A stretch of DNA of 64,000 bases, from positions 5,935,986-5,999,985 of the forward strand of contig NC_084730.1 of the NCBI RefSeq assembly GCF_033807575.1. Direction: 5' to 3'. The DNA is from Cydia pomonella (Eukaryota > Arthropoda > Insecta > Lepidoptera > Tortricidae). Shown here piece by piece: positions 61,801-64,000 of this stretch (positions are counted from its first letter, which is position 1; every line of letters starts with the position of its first letter). Under the pieces are notes generated by a model that was not told where the DNA came from, did no database searches, and was given only the letters and a program-made list of their open reading frames with translations. A program made the position numbers and the translations under genes.

Positions 61801-63319
61801 CGCTGGCTCAGTCACCTGGAGAAAATGGGCCCTCCCATCTTATTCATCCGATCGAGCTGTGAGAACAGCATATATAGGGCACCCGGGTGGAGAACGTCTA
61901 TCTGGTCGTCCCAGGTACTGCTGGAGTGACGAAGCCCGAATAGACCTGTTGGCCCTCGGATTGCTCACCTGGCGGGAAGTGGCACAGAATAGGGTTGAGT
62001 GATGTTTGTCAGAGGCCAAGATCCTTTCTGGGTCACTGAACCAGTGAATTAGTAGTGAAGCATTTTGCTTTTGAATAAATCTGCAATGAAAAGCTTGATA
62101 GACCTTAAATTCAATGTAATATCTCAACAAGAAGGGACTGTTTTAACAGTTAGAAGAAGTATTCGATTCTCTAAATATCATCCAAACCATACGTCAATAA
62201 GACGCCAATTTATTGAAGGTATTGACATGCATTAAAATCCATGGTAGTCAAATTCACATGAAGGCAAATATCTCTTGAACAACTGAATTCATTTAGTAAA
62301 AAAAGATTCGAAGCGCACATAACCAATATTAATCAGAGCATTGTAAAATCGCTATAACCCATAAACTGTTACAAATACAGTTTGTGTCACCAGTTCGGAA
62401 AACCATCTAATCAATTAATTAAAGCTTGTGTAATATCATTGGCATTTTTTTTAACGTCTCAACTCAACACAATAATTCATAATAGCATAACTCTAACCTA
62501 ATCTAACGGTTACCAACAGTATGTTTGCATACTCGTATCATCTTCAAAGGACATTTTACAACGTTTATTTTACGTGCGTCGTCGTCGCGCCTAAGTAATC
62601 AAATGTTGTATACATACCATAATAATAACCTACTTAGACAAAATCTAATCCAAATAAAACGTCCTCATAAAGATTAATTACCGAAGTTTAATTTTCACAG
62701 TAAAGCATCGGCAAAATGTTATTTCCAAGTGAAATTCAGAAAAAAAAATCTGCGAAAAGGTAGGACGCCTAAATCTACTTTAACACTTGCTGTTACACAG
62801 ACTTATATACGTTACATTTGATTACATTACAGTTTTCATAAAGTTCGTGAGAGTTTTATTAAATAAAAAGTAAATAGATTTAGATTTATTTGTTACATAA
62901 TATGAAATTACAATATAAATAATATTCGAATTATCCGGATAGTAAAATAACAAGTATTCGAAATATCCAGATACAAAAAAGGGCGGATAATTGCAAGCCC
63001 TATTCCTTATCCATTATTTTGACATTTCTGTTGGTTAGAAAGAGACATAATTTAACAGAAGTTTGTAAGGTGCCAAGTTTTATGAATAAGGTGGTTAAGA
63101 TAAAGATTTCTGTCACTAGATACCTGATATTCTTCGATGACGGCTATGCCCAATACGTGCAGCACGCCAACACACGCCTCGTCTGCGAGTGCGCCCCGCG
63201 CGTGTGGGACGAGGTGCACCCCTTCAGCCGTAACTTCGTGCGGGACTACCTGCGGGCGTACCCGGAGCGGCCCATGGTGCGGCTGCACGCCGGCCAGAGC
63301 ATCAAGACCGAGTGGGACG
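35870..63319 (+). CDS. egg: Eggless/SETDB1 histone H3K9 methyltransferase, 5' part (19 exons)
   Basis: Nineteen plus-strand exons join with matching phases into about 1,529 codons. The decisive evidence is the Tudor region: exon 16 (MSVYAMKNSFGAWHKVRIQE), exons 17-18, and exon 19 (YLIFFDDGYAQYVQ, then YLRAYPERPMV and QSIKTEWDG), which closely follows SETDB1's second Tudor domain. Exon 10 is acidic (EISDSDSEDE), exons 11-12 form the coiled coil that precedes the Tudors, and exon 9 has paired cysteines. SETDB1/Eggless tri-methylates H3K9 and acts in transposon silencing and germline identity. The MBD and SET domains lie past 64000. The sequence before the Tudors is far longer than in Drosophila or human (about 1,300 residues against a few hundred), owing to an acidic first exon of 663 codons. 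Introns are full of repeats, and three exons have adjacent tandem copies. Confidence 0.93.
37984..38114. mobile_element. MITE in egg intron 1
   Basis: The left 'tagacgggtccacacagagc' and right '...gctctaggagacccgccta' are inverse, with an inner perfect pair 'cgaggcaatttcctc' / 'gaggaaattgcctcg'. Confidence 0.7.
38245..38516 (+). CDS. egg: egg exon 2: acidic
   Basis: The acceptor 'aacattacag' and donor GTAAGT give 272 nt, phase 1 to 0, residues 664-754. It is again acidic and disordered (METMEVDE-like, DELDDESSDDREELD), and ends IGQVLSQNEVEEAIV, which could be a short helix. Confidence 0.88.
38770..39095. repeat. Interspersed repeat in egg intron 2
   Basis: 'gaatagcttttatgaatcta', 'tcaataacacactaaaaatc' and 'tttagaagtggaaaaacgtt' also occur at 51370-51450 and 52060-52185. 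There the TIR MITE 51661-52032 splits the element. Confidence 0.5.
39168..39254 (+). CDS. egg: egg exon 3
   Basis: The acceptor 'ttagttttcacag' and donor GTAAGT give 87 nt, phase 0 to 0, residues 755-783: APETLEATDEAQIAVEALL then EVEKAKESTE, probably one amphipathic helix. Confidence 0.88.
39370..39480 (+). repeat. 'ggtggcaaac' repeat, 5' part
   Basis: 'cggtggcaaacaagcatacg' through 'acatgcgcgttgacgaccat' matches the first third of 2370-2725. It lies in egg intron 3. A short inverted pair, 'ttttgctacccaatccgccc' type and 'aggcagattgggcagtaaat', follows at 39480-39545. Confidence 0.55.
39712..39817 (+). CDS. egg: egg exon 4
   Basis: The acceptor 'atcttgacag' and donor GTAAGT give 106 nt, phase 0 to 1, residues 784-818. 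It encodes VPQASPAEKESVDPTESDGD then SAASSKLRQLLLRDG, a mostly disordered linker ending in a short leucine-rich helix. Confidence 0.87.
39834..39920. repeat. Element A fragment
   Basis: 'catatggccctttaaatttt' to 'tagcaccatatacactgtaa' is the inner palindromic part of 8807-9042, only about 16 bases downstream of the exon 4 donor. Confidence 0.55.
40035..40310 (+). repeat. Interspersed repeat, family B
   Basis: From 'tttcgtacccaaagggtcaa' via (GTCC)n to 'gcgagtccgactcgcactag'. It lacks the 5S-like segment of the 33430 copy. Confidence 0.7.
40454..40687 (+). CDS. egg: egg exon 5 (start uncertain; cassette-compatible)
   Basis: The donor GTAAGG after GAAGATG and the frame before it (SSAEPSEEKKSPSKIKKLEI, then EINIVELEESSSED) are convincing. 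The acceptor is less so: only the AG at 40452-40453 gives the phase needed after exon 4, and its pyrimidine tract is weak. The exon is 234 nt, phase 1 to 1, so skipping it would keep the frame. The KSPSKIKKLEIAK and VELEESSSED segment looks like a SUMO-interacting or acidic motif, an inference. Confidence 0.6.
41210..41570 (-). mobile_element. LINE tail in egg intron 5
   Basis: This is the inverse of 265-640: 'ttctgcaagtaggcctcagg', 'taaagtctctccaagtgtca' and 'cgcgtctggactgttaagct' appear in reversed order. Confidence 0.7.
41701..41990 (+). CDS. egg: egg exon 6 with internal donor-like site
   Basis: The acceptor 'ccaattatttcag' and the final donor GTAAGT give 290 nt, phase 1 to 0, residues 897-993. 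The first part (DVQVVKKAETPASPKDLTSV to GLPKPQAQKP) is a typical linker. At 41877 a good donor sequence GTGAGT occurs, followed 27 nt later by a possible acceptor. An intron of 27 nt would be too short, so I read through it, which adds the odd hydrophobic VSTLLISILVV before a lysine run. An A13 run at 41911-41923 makes indel error possible here. Confidence 0.7.
42631..42708 (+). CDS. egg: egg exon 7
   Basis: The acceptor 'ctattgtttcag' and donor GTAAGA give 78 nt, phase 0 to 0, residues 994-1019: TRLNTDEISIKTASATEPLV then IPETTA. No domain is seen. Confidence 0.85.
42740..43265. mobile_element. Helitron-related non-autonomous sequence
   Basis: The segment 'acgctcctcctcgcttcgct' and the repeated 'gcgaaaa...ttggttgcc' quasi-repeats resemble sequence at 57180-57650, 58040-58200 and 62560-62780. 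Helicase remnants lie next to the 58-kb copy. Boundaries are uncertain. It lies in egg intron 7. Confidence 0.45.
43284..43625 (+). repeat. Interspersed repeat, 'ggtggcaaac' family
   Basis: This is a full copy co-linear with 2370-2725, from 'catggcaaacaaacatgagg' to 'aggacatacccgggtccact'. Confidence 0.7.
43796..43886 (+). CDS. egg: egg exon 8: acidic
   Basis: The acceptor 'tttatttttcag' and donor GTAAGT give 91 nt, phase 0 to 1, residues 1020-1050: APKAAESKASIDFGLEIFSL then DSDDEETEVR. A hydrophobic patch followed by acid resembles a SUMO-interacting motif, but this is inference. Confidence 0.87.
44229..44431 (+). CDS. egg: egg exon 9: cysteine-containing conserved block
   Basis: The acceptor 'tttttttcaatag' and donor GTATGT give 203 nt, phase 1 to 0, residues 1050-1117. 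KCITMNC and LCLYCAKRF supply C-x4-C and C-x2-C pairs, suggesting a small metal site, with AAIYYAANQQ between. Similar cysteine spacing is a feature of SETDB1 N-terminal regions. The exon is the parent of the decayed copies at 44432-45440. Confidence 0.88.
44432..45440 (+). repeat. Decayed tandem copies of egg exon 9
   Basis: Four units of about 140-154 bp start at 44437, 44590, 44730 and 44884 ('tatattgaaacaatttagtc'). Each carries 'gagcgacggatccgtgccg' and 'cagccacatacaatacg', which correspond to the exon 9 segments 'gagcgacggatccgtaccg' and 'cagctgccatatattatg'. At 45060-45125 a copy of the exon's 3' end with its donor is recognisable ('gatgagagaagcgaggtatg'), and another at 45216-45300. 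Stops and indels show that none encodes the block intact. Confidence 0.82.
45537..45590. repeat. Perfect 21-bp inverted repeat
   Basis: The arm 'atagaacgggacttaatcgc'+g at 45537-45557 is an exact inverse of 45570-45590 with a 12-nt loop; pairing continues past one mismatch. It lies 68 bases upstream of exon 10. Confidence 0.85.
45658..45812 (+). CDS. egg: egg exon 10: acidic linker
   Basis: The acceptor 'tttctttttcag' and donor GTAAGT give 155 nt, phase 0 to 2, residues 1118-1169. VKDLTPFLSMDMCLIREEFV followed by EISDSDSEDEPDIV is a hydrophobic patch plus an acidic serine-rich tract, the classic form of a SUMO-interacting motif. SUMO dependence is known for SETDB1 function, so this is plausible. 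Confidence 0.9.
45900..46490 (+). mobile_element. LINE C-terminus and 3' UTR in egg intron 10
   Basis: The open frame to 46134 ends GLTYYEHLPADLWNEPCDET, FKRKLRNILLDNPLYSVNEY and a stop, matching the end of LINE ORF2 proteins ('F+..L+..LL....Y+++EY'). The AT-rich 3' region runs to about 46460. Confidence 0.7.
46684..46917. repeat. Palindromic interspersed element (A), inverted copy
   Basis: This is the inverse of 8807-9042, with both 'tttacagtacatatgg' ends. A further fragment lies at 46940-47005. Confidence 0.7.
47018..47168 (-). mobile_element. Type 1 SINE, middle part
   Basis: 'ggcactagtttttacgaaag', 'cttccaacccagagggtaaa' and 'aaaagcgagtggtaaatatc' match the inverse SINE at 20299-20630. 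It ends only about 25 bases before exon 11. Confidence 0.65.
47192..47307 (+). CDS. egg: egg exon 11: coiled-coil segment
   Basis: The acceptor 'atatttttgcag' and donor GTTAGT give 116 nt, phase 2 to 1, residues 1169-1207. It encodes FLEEQLADIFNETWKKYNME, then ERLLSAQTDINTEVGQLE, a helix that with exon 12 forms the coiled coil before the Tudors. It is the parent of the 132-bp array. Confidence 0.9.
47308..48155 (+). repeat. 132-bp tandem array: six extra copies of exon 11
   Basis: Copies begin ('tattggaagtacatctagcg') at 47347, 47479, 47611, 47743, 47875 and 48071. The first five are exactly 132 bp apart. Each holds the last three-quarters of exon 11, its GTTAGT donor and a 37-39 nt spacer with a pyrimidine tract. 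Copy 4 (47743-47835) has an AG and a donor in the right phase, 93 nt, which would add 31 residues in frame. Copies 1-3 have AGG, one base off. Copy 5 lost its donor to an insertion of about 65 bp (47968-48030), and copy 6 is truncated. Confidence 0.9.
48335..48487. repeat. Element A, shortened copy
   Basis: 'cattacggtacaagtgcgaa', 'tacagtacatatggcccttt' and 'gcacaatatgtactgtaaa' are present but the centre is deleted. It ends about 60 bases before exon 12. Confidence 0.65.
48547..48686 (+). CDS. egg: egg exon 12: coiled-coil segment
   Basis: The acceptor 'tttatttcag' and donor GTGTTT give 140 nt, phase 1 to 0, residues 1208-1254: ESMQIDAMLNECQRETDKLR, then NDLYAMFADDRTELPPIAI and IDTPTNQ. It is an amphipathic helix followed by a proline-containing linker. 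The donor is weaker than its neighbours. Confidence 0.88.
49100..49310 (-). repeat. Interspersed repeat, family B
   Basis: This is the inverse orientation of 9178-9412, complete except for a short deletion near 'actttttagtatagcggcaa'. Confidence 0.75.
49638..49694 (+). CDS. egg: egg exon 13 (small)
   Basis: The acceptor 'tttttttttag' and donor GTAACC give 57 nt, phase 0 to 0, residues 1255-1273: WSGLEDGVTSPPPVPETRE. It is short but has good borders and keeps the frame, so it could be a cassette exon. Confidence 0.75.
50056..50692. mobile_element. MITE, 'ccaaagagaattaagaagac' family, interrupted
   Basis: Both ends are intact ('ccaaagagaattaagaagac' and 'cttcttaattctctttgg'), with the family's inner repeats. 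A poly(A)-ended insertion at 50149-50467 splits it at 'gcgtcaagt/agcgg'. Confidence 0.8.
50149..50467 (+). mobile_element. Poly(A)-tailed retroelement insertion in the MITE
   Basis: The segment begins 'tcttgtataatgaatctctt' and ends with 'ttctaaataaatt' and A13. 'agt' is present at both junctions as a possible short target duplication. It is a LINE 3' end by structure. Family unknown. Confidence 0.7.
51661..52032. mobile_element. Intact TIR MITE, 'taagagcccattaacgtgct' family
   Basis: The TIRs 'taagagcccattaacgtgct' and the inverse of 'gagcacgttgatgggctctta' are complete. An inner pair flanks 'gttgctggattcgtc' and 'gacgaatccagcaac'. It is inserted within another repeat (51370-52185). Confidence 0.8.
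52188..52303 (+). repeat. 19-bp minisatellite ending in a splice acceptor
   Basis: Six copies of 'gaatttgtgacatacagag' start at 52188, 52207, 52230, 52249, 52268 and 52287. The last unit's 'catacag' is the acceptor of egg exon 14. Each earlier unit carries the same 'acag'. Confidence 0.88.
52304..52408 (+). CDS. egg: egg exon 14: Ala/Pro/Arg-rich linker
   Basis: The acceptor 'tgtgccatacag' and donor GTAAGA give 105 nt, phase 0 to 0, residues 1274-1308: RPKRRSAAAAEPPAKRAAIP then LGYAPLDGTSTSKPA. The KR-rich start and AKR could be a bipartite nuclear signal. GC content is much higher than in exons 1-13. Confidence 0.82.
52603..52653 (+). CDS. egg: egg exon 15 (small)
   Basis: The acceptor 'ttatttaacag' and donor GTAAGT give 51 nt, phase 0 to 0, residues 1309-1325: ESKPAPSADLAAQNDDD. 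Confidence 0.78.
52955..53470 (-). mobile_element. Jockey-type LINE, ORF2 C-terminal remnant
   Basis: The minus strand reads IDRIERLQKKFLKSLDFK, then a 111-residue frame with SLECRRDCVDSVLLFKIING, the expected 'L..RR...D....F+..NG' block, and the usual end (RACALYNDH, then NVDIFNC). It lies in egg intron 15, antisense. Confidence 0.8.
53640..53725 (-). mobile_element. tRNA-like SINE head, minus strand
   Basis: On the minus strand this reads 'gcgctggagtatcgatccag' then 'accgtgagttcatgtctcaa', a tRNA-like segment with a B-box-like core. It matches 53850-53925 in opposite orientation. Confidence 0.55.
53850..53925 (+). mobile_element. tRNA-like SINE head, plus strand
   Basis: 'tggtggctcagttggcaaag' is a strong A-box match and 'ccgtgagttgaagtctcagg' a degraded B box. 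No functional tRNA cloverleaf is evident. Confidence 0.6.
54079..54236 (+). repeat. Direct repeat, upstream copy of the exon 16 lead-in
   Basis: 'gtgccgacttcaagactttc' to 'aagaacagttgcttcacctc' is about 160 bp and repeats at 54541-54704, immediately before exon 16. A type 2 SINE lies between them. Confidence 0.85.
54247..54540 (+). mobile_element. tRNA-derived SINE, type 2, near full length
   Basis: A-box region 'tggcctagtgggtagtgacc', B-box 'cgggttcaaatcctggta', body 'cctgagtcaggggtgttttc'-like, tail 'gtgggacttagtcaatttgt' and 'tatttatt'. It lies between two direct repeats in egg intron 15. Confidence 0.8.
54541..54704 (+). repeat. Direct repeat adjoining egg exon 16
   Basis: This is the second copy of 54079-54236. 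The last 16 bases before exon 16 (to 54720) are unique and include the acceptor 'ctcgtcctcacag'. Confidence 0.85.
54721..54891 (+). CDS. egg: egg exon 16: start of Tudor region
   Basis: The acceptor 'cgtcctcacag' and donor GTGAGT give 171 nt, phase 0 to 0, residues 1326-1382. A Pro/Ala/Gly-rich linker leads to NMSVYAMKNSFGAWHKVRIQ then EVQPKT, the first beta strands of a Tudor barrel as in SETDB1 ('M.V.A....WH...+'). It is very GC-rich. Confidence 0.92.
55708..55822 (+). CDS. egg: egg exon 17: Tudor region
   Basis: The acceptor 'cttattccacag' and donor GTGAGT give 115 nt, phase 0 to 1, residues 1383-1421: FTMCRVRFEQPKTMTKLLPA then RCLAYEQPPEVRLTIG. 'YKVRF' and 'L..+.LAY' type strands continue the Tudor fold. 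Confidence 0.92.
55910..56130 (-). mobile_element. LINE tail in egg intron 17
   Basis: 'ttctgcaagtaggcctcaag' to 'acaatagagatgtatagtct' is the inverse of part of 265-640. It stops where the large inverted repeat begins. Confidence 0.7.
56130..56660. repeat. Large inverted repeat, arms about 215 nt
   Basis: Left arm about 56130-56347, right arm about 56451-56660, spacer about 103 nt. Inner ends 'cagcaacgatataa' and 'ttatatcgttgctg' are exact. The arms match nearly base for base over their length, the only clear difference near the outer end being a 3-nt indel ('accttc' against 'gaaggaggt'). A transcript would form a very long hairpin. Confidence 0.9.
56713..56934 (+). mobile_element. Helitron replicase, N-terminal (DUF6570-like) fragment
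   Basis: CTICNKMIYPQQRTRLVTTN starts a 73-residue frame ending in a stop. It is followed by GNIVTCTRCSNHIKKRKIPA then QANWNKM. Two C-x2-C pairs and 'K+P..A..N.M' match the domain at the start of Helitron Rep-helicase proteins. The rest of that protein is missing here. Confidence 0.65.
57183..57650. repeat. 102-bp tandem repeat, about 4.6 units
   Basis: Units start ('gatagcgagtcgg') at 57183, 57285, 57387, 57489 and 57591, exactly 102 bp apart, a multiple of three. The minus strand is open across all units (57148-57669, 173 residues) with a 34-residue period containing VPESPLGTTTSEARRSVRYL. The core 'ctcctcctcgcttcgctcg' also occurs near 43005 in Helitron-like sequence. Confidence 0.88.
57710..58030 (+). 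mobile_element. LINE tail, CR1-like family
   Basis: This is co-linear with 265-640 from 'gacacttgtagagactttac' to 'aataaatttttgaattttga'. Confidence 0.7.
58040..58204. mobile_element. Helitron-like quasi-repeat sequence
   Basis: 'gttctacgaaacaatgttct', 'gcaaaatgtgtcg' and 'accattcgaccgaaagtgtc' are short variants of one theme, also seen at 42750-43260 and 62690-62770. The 88-residue frame with cysteine pairs across it is probably accidental. Confidence 0.45.
58205..58320 (+). mobile_element. LINE 3' tail, second family
   Basis: 'ccatgttgacgtgtaaaagt', 'gcccttgtggcctaattgct' and 'gaataaatgttgaagttgaa' form a LINE tail ending in short GAAGTT repeats. Confidence 0.6.
58343..58558 (+). mobile_element. 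Helitron helicase, C-terminal fragment
   Basis: The plus strand reads AVTVHKLQGITLDKAVIDLG, then FAKGQVYVAE, a stop, and LEGIAPSDLERTKLLTKP. 'TVHK.QG.TL' and 'F..GQ.YVA' are the late helicase motifs of Pif1-type Helitron proteins. The stop replaces the usual 'LSR' arginine-finger position. It is dead. Confidence 0.8.
58793..59022 (-). repeat. Interspersed repeat ending 'ttttttgaagtcggttaaaa'
   Basis: 'atcagatcctgacctgatga', 'gggaagtataccctatcaaa' and 'gagaacctcctccttttttg' form a compact block that I recognise as a common Lepidoptera repeat theme. Family not assignable here. Confidence 0.4.
59025..59962 (-). mobile_element. CR1-like LINE: ORF2 end plus 3' UTR
   Basis: The minus-strand frame 59582-59962 reads HSYNTRNKHKLVVSKFRLQK, VKKSFMGNCVTFYNKVPLEA and ARLKKGYYKIDDYLGD, a standard LINE ORF2 end. 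Downstream on the same strand are two blocks of the 'tttacacctcc/tacatctcc' tail (59225-59420 and 59025-59185). This links that tail family to a coding LINE. Confidence 0.8.
60336..60657 (+). mobile_element. Near full-length tRNA-derived SINE, type 1
   Basis: Head 'gcgctggtggcccagcggta' (A box), 'ggtcgcgggtgcaaaccccg' (B box with one change), body 'cgcttttcggtgaaggaaaa', 'agtcagatggcagtcgcttt', 3' end 'gagaacgcaaggaagaagaa'. It lies in egg intron 17. It is the reference copy used for the other type 1 entries. Confidence 0.85.
60858..60984 (+). CDS. egg: egg exon 18: Tudor region
   Basis: The acceptor 'tttattctgcag' and donor GTATAG give 127 nt, phase 1 to 2, residues 1421-1463. TRVVALFKDHRASVEKKEEG then EAYYSGIVAEIPNPVNNFR: 'TRV+A.F........+Y.GI+AE.P...N..R' is a close match to SETDB1 before its second Tudor. 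The KKEEGEKKE insert is lineage-specific or disordered. Confidence 0.94.
61212..63001. mobile_element. hAT-like composite element in egg intron 18
   Basis: The ends 'taaggcttgtatccggatat' and the inverse of 'cggataattgcaagccct' form a TIR. 'attccttat' flanks both sides (61203-61211 and 63002-63010), an 8 to 9-bp target duplication. Subterminal 'atccggata' repeats occur at both ends. The interior contains an RTE remnant (61742-62040) and Helitron-like sequence (62560-62780). No transposase is visible. Confidence 0.75.
61742..62040 (+). mobile_element. RTE-type LINE remnant inside the hAT-like element
   Basis: 'ggcgagattaaagcaacaca' and onward read IKATQPRWLSHLEKMGP, then AYIGHPGGERLSGRPRYCWS, DEARIDLLALGLLTWREVAQ and a stop, the usual order of an RTE ORF2 end. 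A frameshift lies near 61840. Confidence 0.75.
63120..63319 (+). CDS. egg: egg exon 19: second Tudor domain core
   Basis: The acceptor 'tttctgtcactag' and donor GTGAGT give 200 nt, phase 2 to 1, residues 1463-1529: YLIFFDDGYAQYVQHANTRL, VCECAPRVWDEVHPFSRNFV, RDYLRAYPERPMV and QSIKTEWDG. The aromatic/acidic 'FFDDGYAQYV' strand and 'YP.RPMV.L..GQ.IKTEW.G' are hallmarks of SETDB1. It is the parent of the 145-bp array. Confidence 0.96.
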
Positions 63320-64000
63320 GTGAGTGTGTCTTGTCTCACTCTAGGAGTATGGGACGAGGTGCACCCCTTCAGCCGTAACTTCGTGCGGGACTACCTGCGG
63401 GCGTACCCGGAGCGGCCCATGGTGCGGCTGCACGCCGGCCAGAGCATCAAGACCGAGTGGGACGGTGAGTGTGTCTTGTCTCACTCTAGCAGTATGGGAC
63501 GAGGTGCACCCCTTCAGCCGTAACTTCGTGCGGGACTACCTGCGGGCGTACCCGGAGCGGCCCATGGTGCGGCTGCACGCCGGCCAGAGCATCAAGACCG
63601 AGTGGGACGGTGAGTGTGTCTTGTCTCACTCTAGGAGTATGGGACGAGGTGCACCCCTTCAGCCGTAACTTCGTGCGGGACTACCTGCGGACGTACCCGG
63701 AGCGGCCCATGGTGCGGCTGCACGCCGGGCAGAGCATCAAGACCGAGTGGGACGGTGAGTGTGTCTTGTCTCACTCTAGCAGTATGGGACGAGGTGCACC
63801 CCTTCAGCCGCAACTTCGTGCGGGACTACCTGCGGGCGTACCCGGAGCGGCCCATGGTGCGGCTGCACGCCGGGCAGAGCATCAAGACCGAGTGGGACGG
63901 TGAGTGTGTCTTGTCTCACTCTAGCAGTATGGGACGAGGTGCACCCCTTCAGCCGCAACTTCGTGCGGGACTACCTGCGGGCGTACCCGGAGCGGCCCAT
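63320..64000 (+). repeat. 145-bp tandem array of the Tudor exon (open at the window edge)
   Basis: Donors (GTGAGT) recur at 63320, 63465, 63610, 63755 and 63900, exactly 145 bp apart: four full copies and a fifth cut off by the window. Each unit is a 25-nt spacer 'gtgagtgtgtcttgtctcac'+tctag plus 120 nt equal to the last 40 codons of exon 19, phase 1 to 1. Units differ at only a few sites (aggag/agcag, gcg/acg, ggc/ggg, cgt/cgc). Some have a TAGCAG double acceptor in frame. Reading straight through shifts the frame by one per unit. Confidence 0.92.

Noticed and set aside
63052..63958. Antisense ORFs over the Tudor array
   Set aside because: GC-rich coding repeats leave the opposite strand open. 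No independent evidence.

Overview
The window is nuclear DNA of an insect, almost certainly a moth or butterfly. The evidence is an intron-rich, AT-rich, transposon-saturated sequence, tRNA-derived SINEs with clear A and B boxes, Jockey-, RTE- and CR1-type LINE tails, Helitron remnants, many small inverted-repeat elements, and one long gene whose Tudor exons read unmistakably as SETDB1/Eggless. Nothing in it looks bacterial: no operon, CRISPR array or Shine-Dalgarno spacing. The species cannot be named from sequence alone.

Layout. 1-27 kb holds no host gene that I can support. It carries LINE fragments, SINEs, inverted-repeat elements (several nested), a 951-bp long-TIR transposon (10983-11933) and a three-copy, 1.8-kb tandem array (14078-19518). 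27.1-34.5 kb, minus strand, holds the first five coding exons of an RMDN3/PTPIP51-like gene: membrane anchor, coiled coil and acidic FFAT-like segment. Its C-terminal TPR exons were not found and should lie to the left. About 1.36 kb separates its start codon from the start of the divergent plus-strand gene.

35.87 kb to the right edge holds the 5' part of eggless/SETDB1, an H3K9 methyltransferase of transposon silencing. I could phase 19 coding exons into one open frame of about 1,529 codons. They comprise a very long acidic N-terminal exon, several small acidic linker exons, a cysteine-containing conserved exon, a coiled-coil segment and the Tudor region. The MBD and pre-SET/SET exons lie beyond base 64000.

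The most unusual feature is that three separate exons of this one gene have been copied in tandem together with scraps of intron: the cysteine exon (44.2-45.4 kb, decayed, about 150-bp units), the coiled-coil exon (47.2-48.2 kb, 132-bp units, six extra copies) and the second Tudor exon (63.2-64.0 kb and beyond, 145-bp units, nearly identical). Its introns also hold a nearly perfect inverted repeat with arms of about 215 nt (56.13-56.66 kb), a 102-bp tandem repeat that keeps an antisense frame open, Helitron helicase remnants, and a 1.8-kb hAT-like element containing other transposon pieces. It is notable that a gene of transposon silencing is so heavily loaded with repeats, but any functional link is inference.
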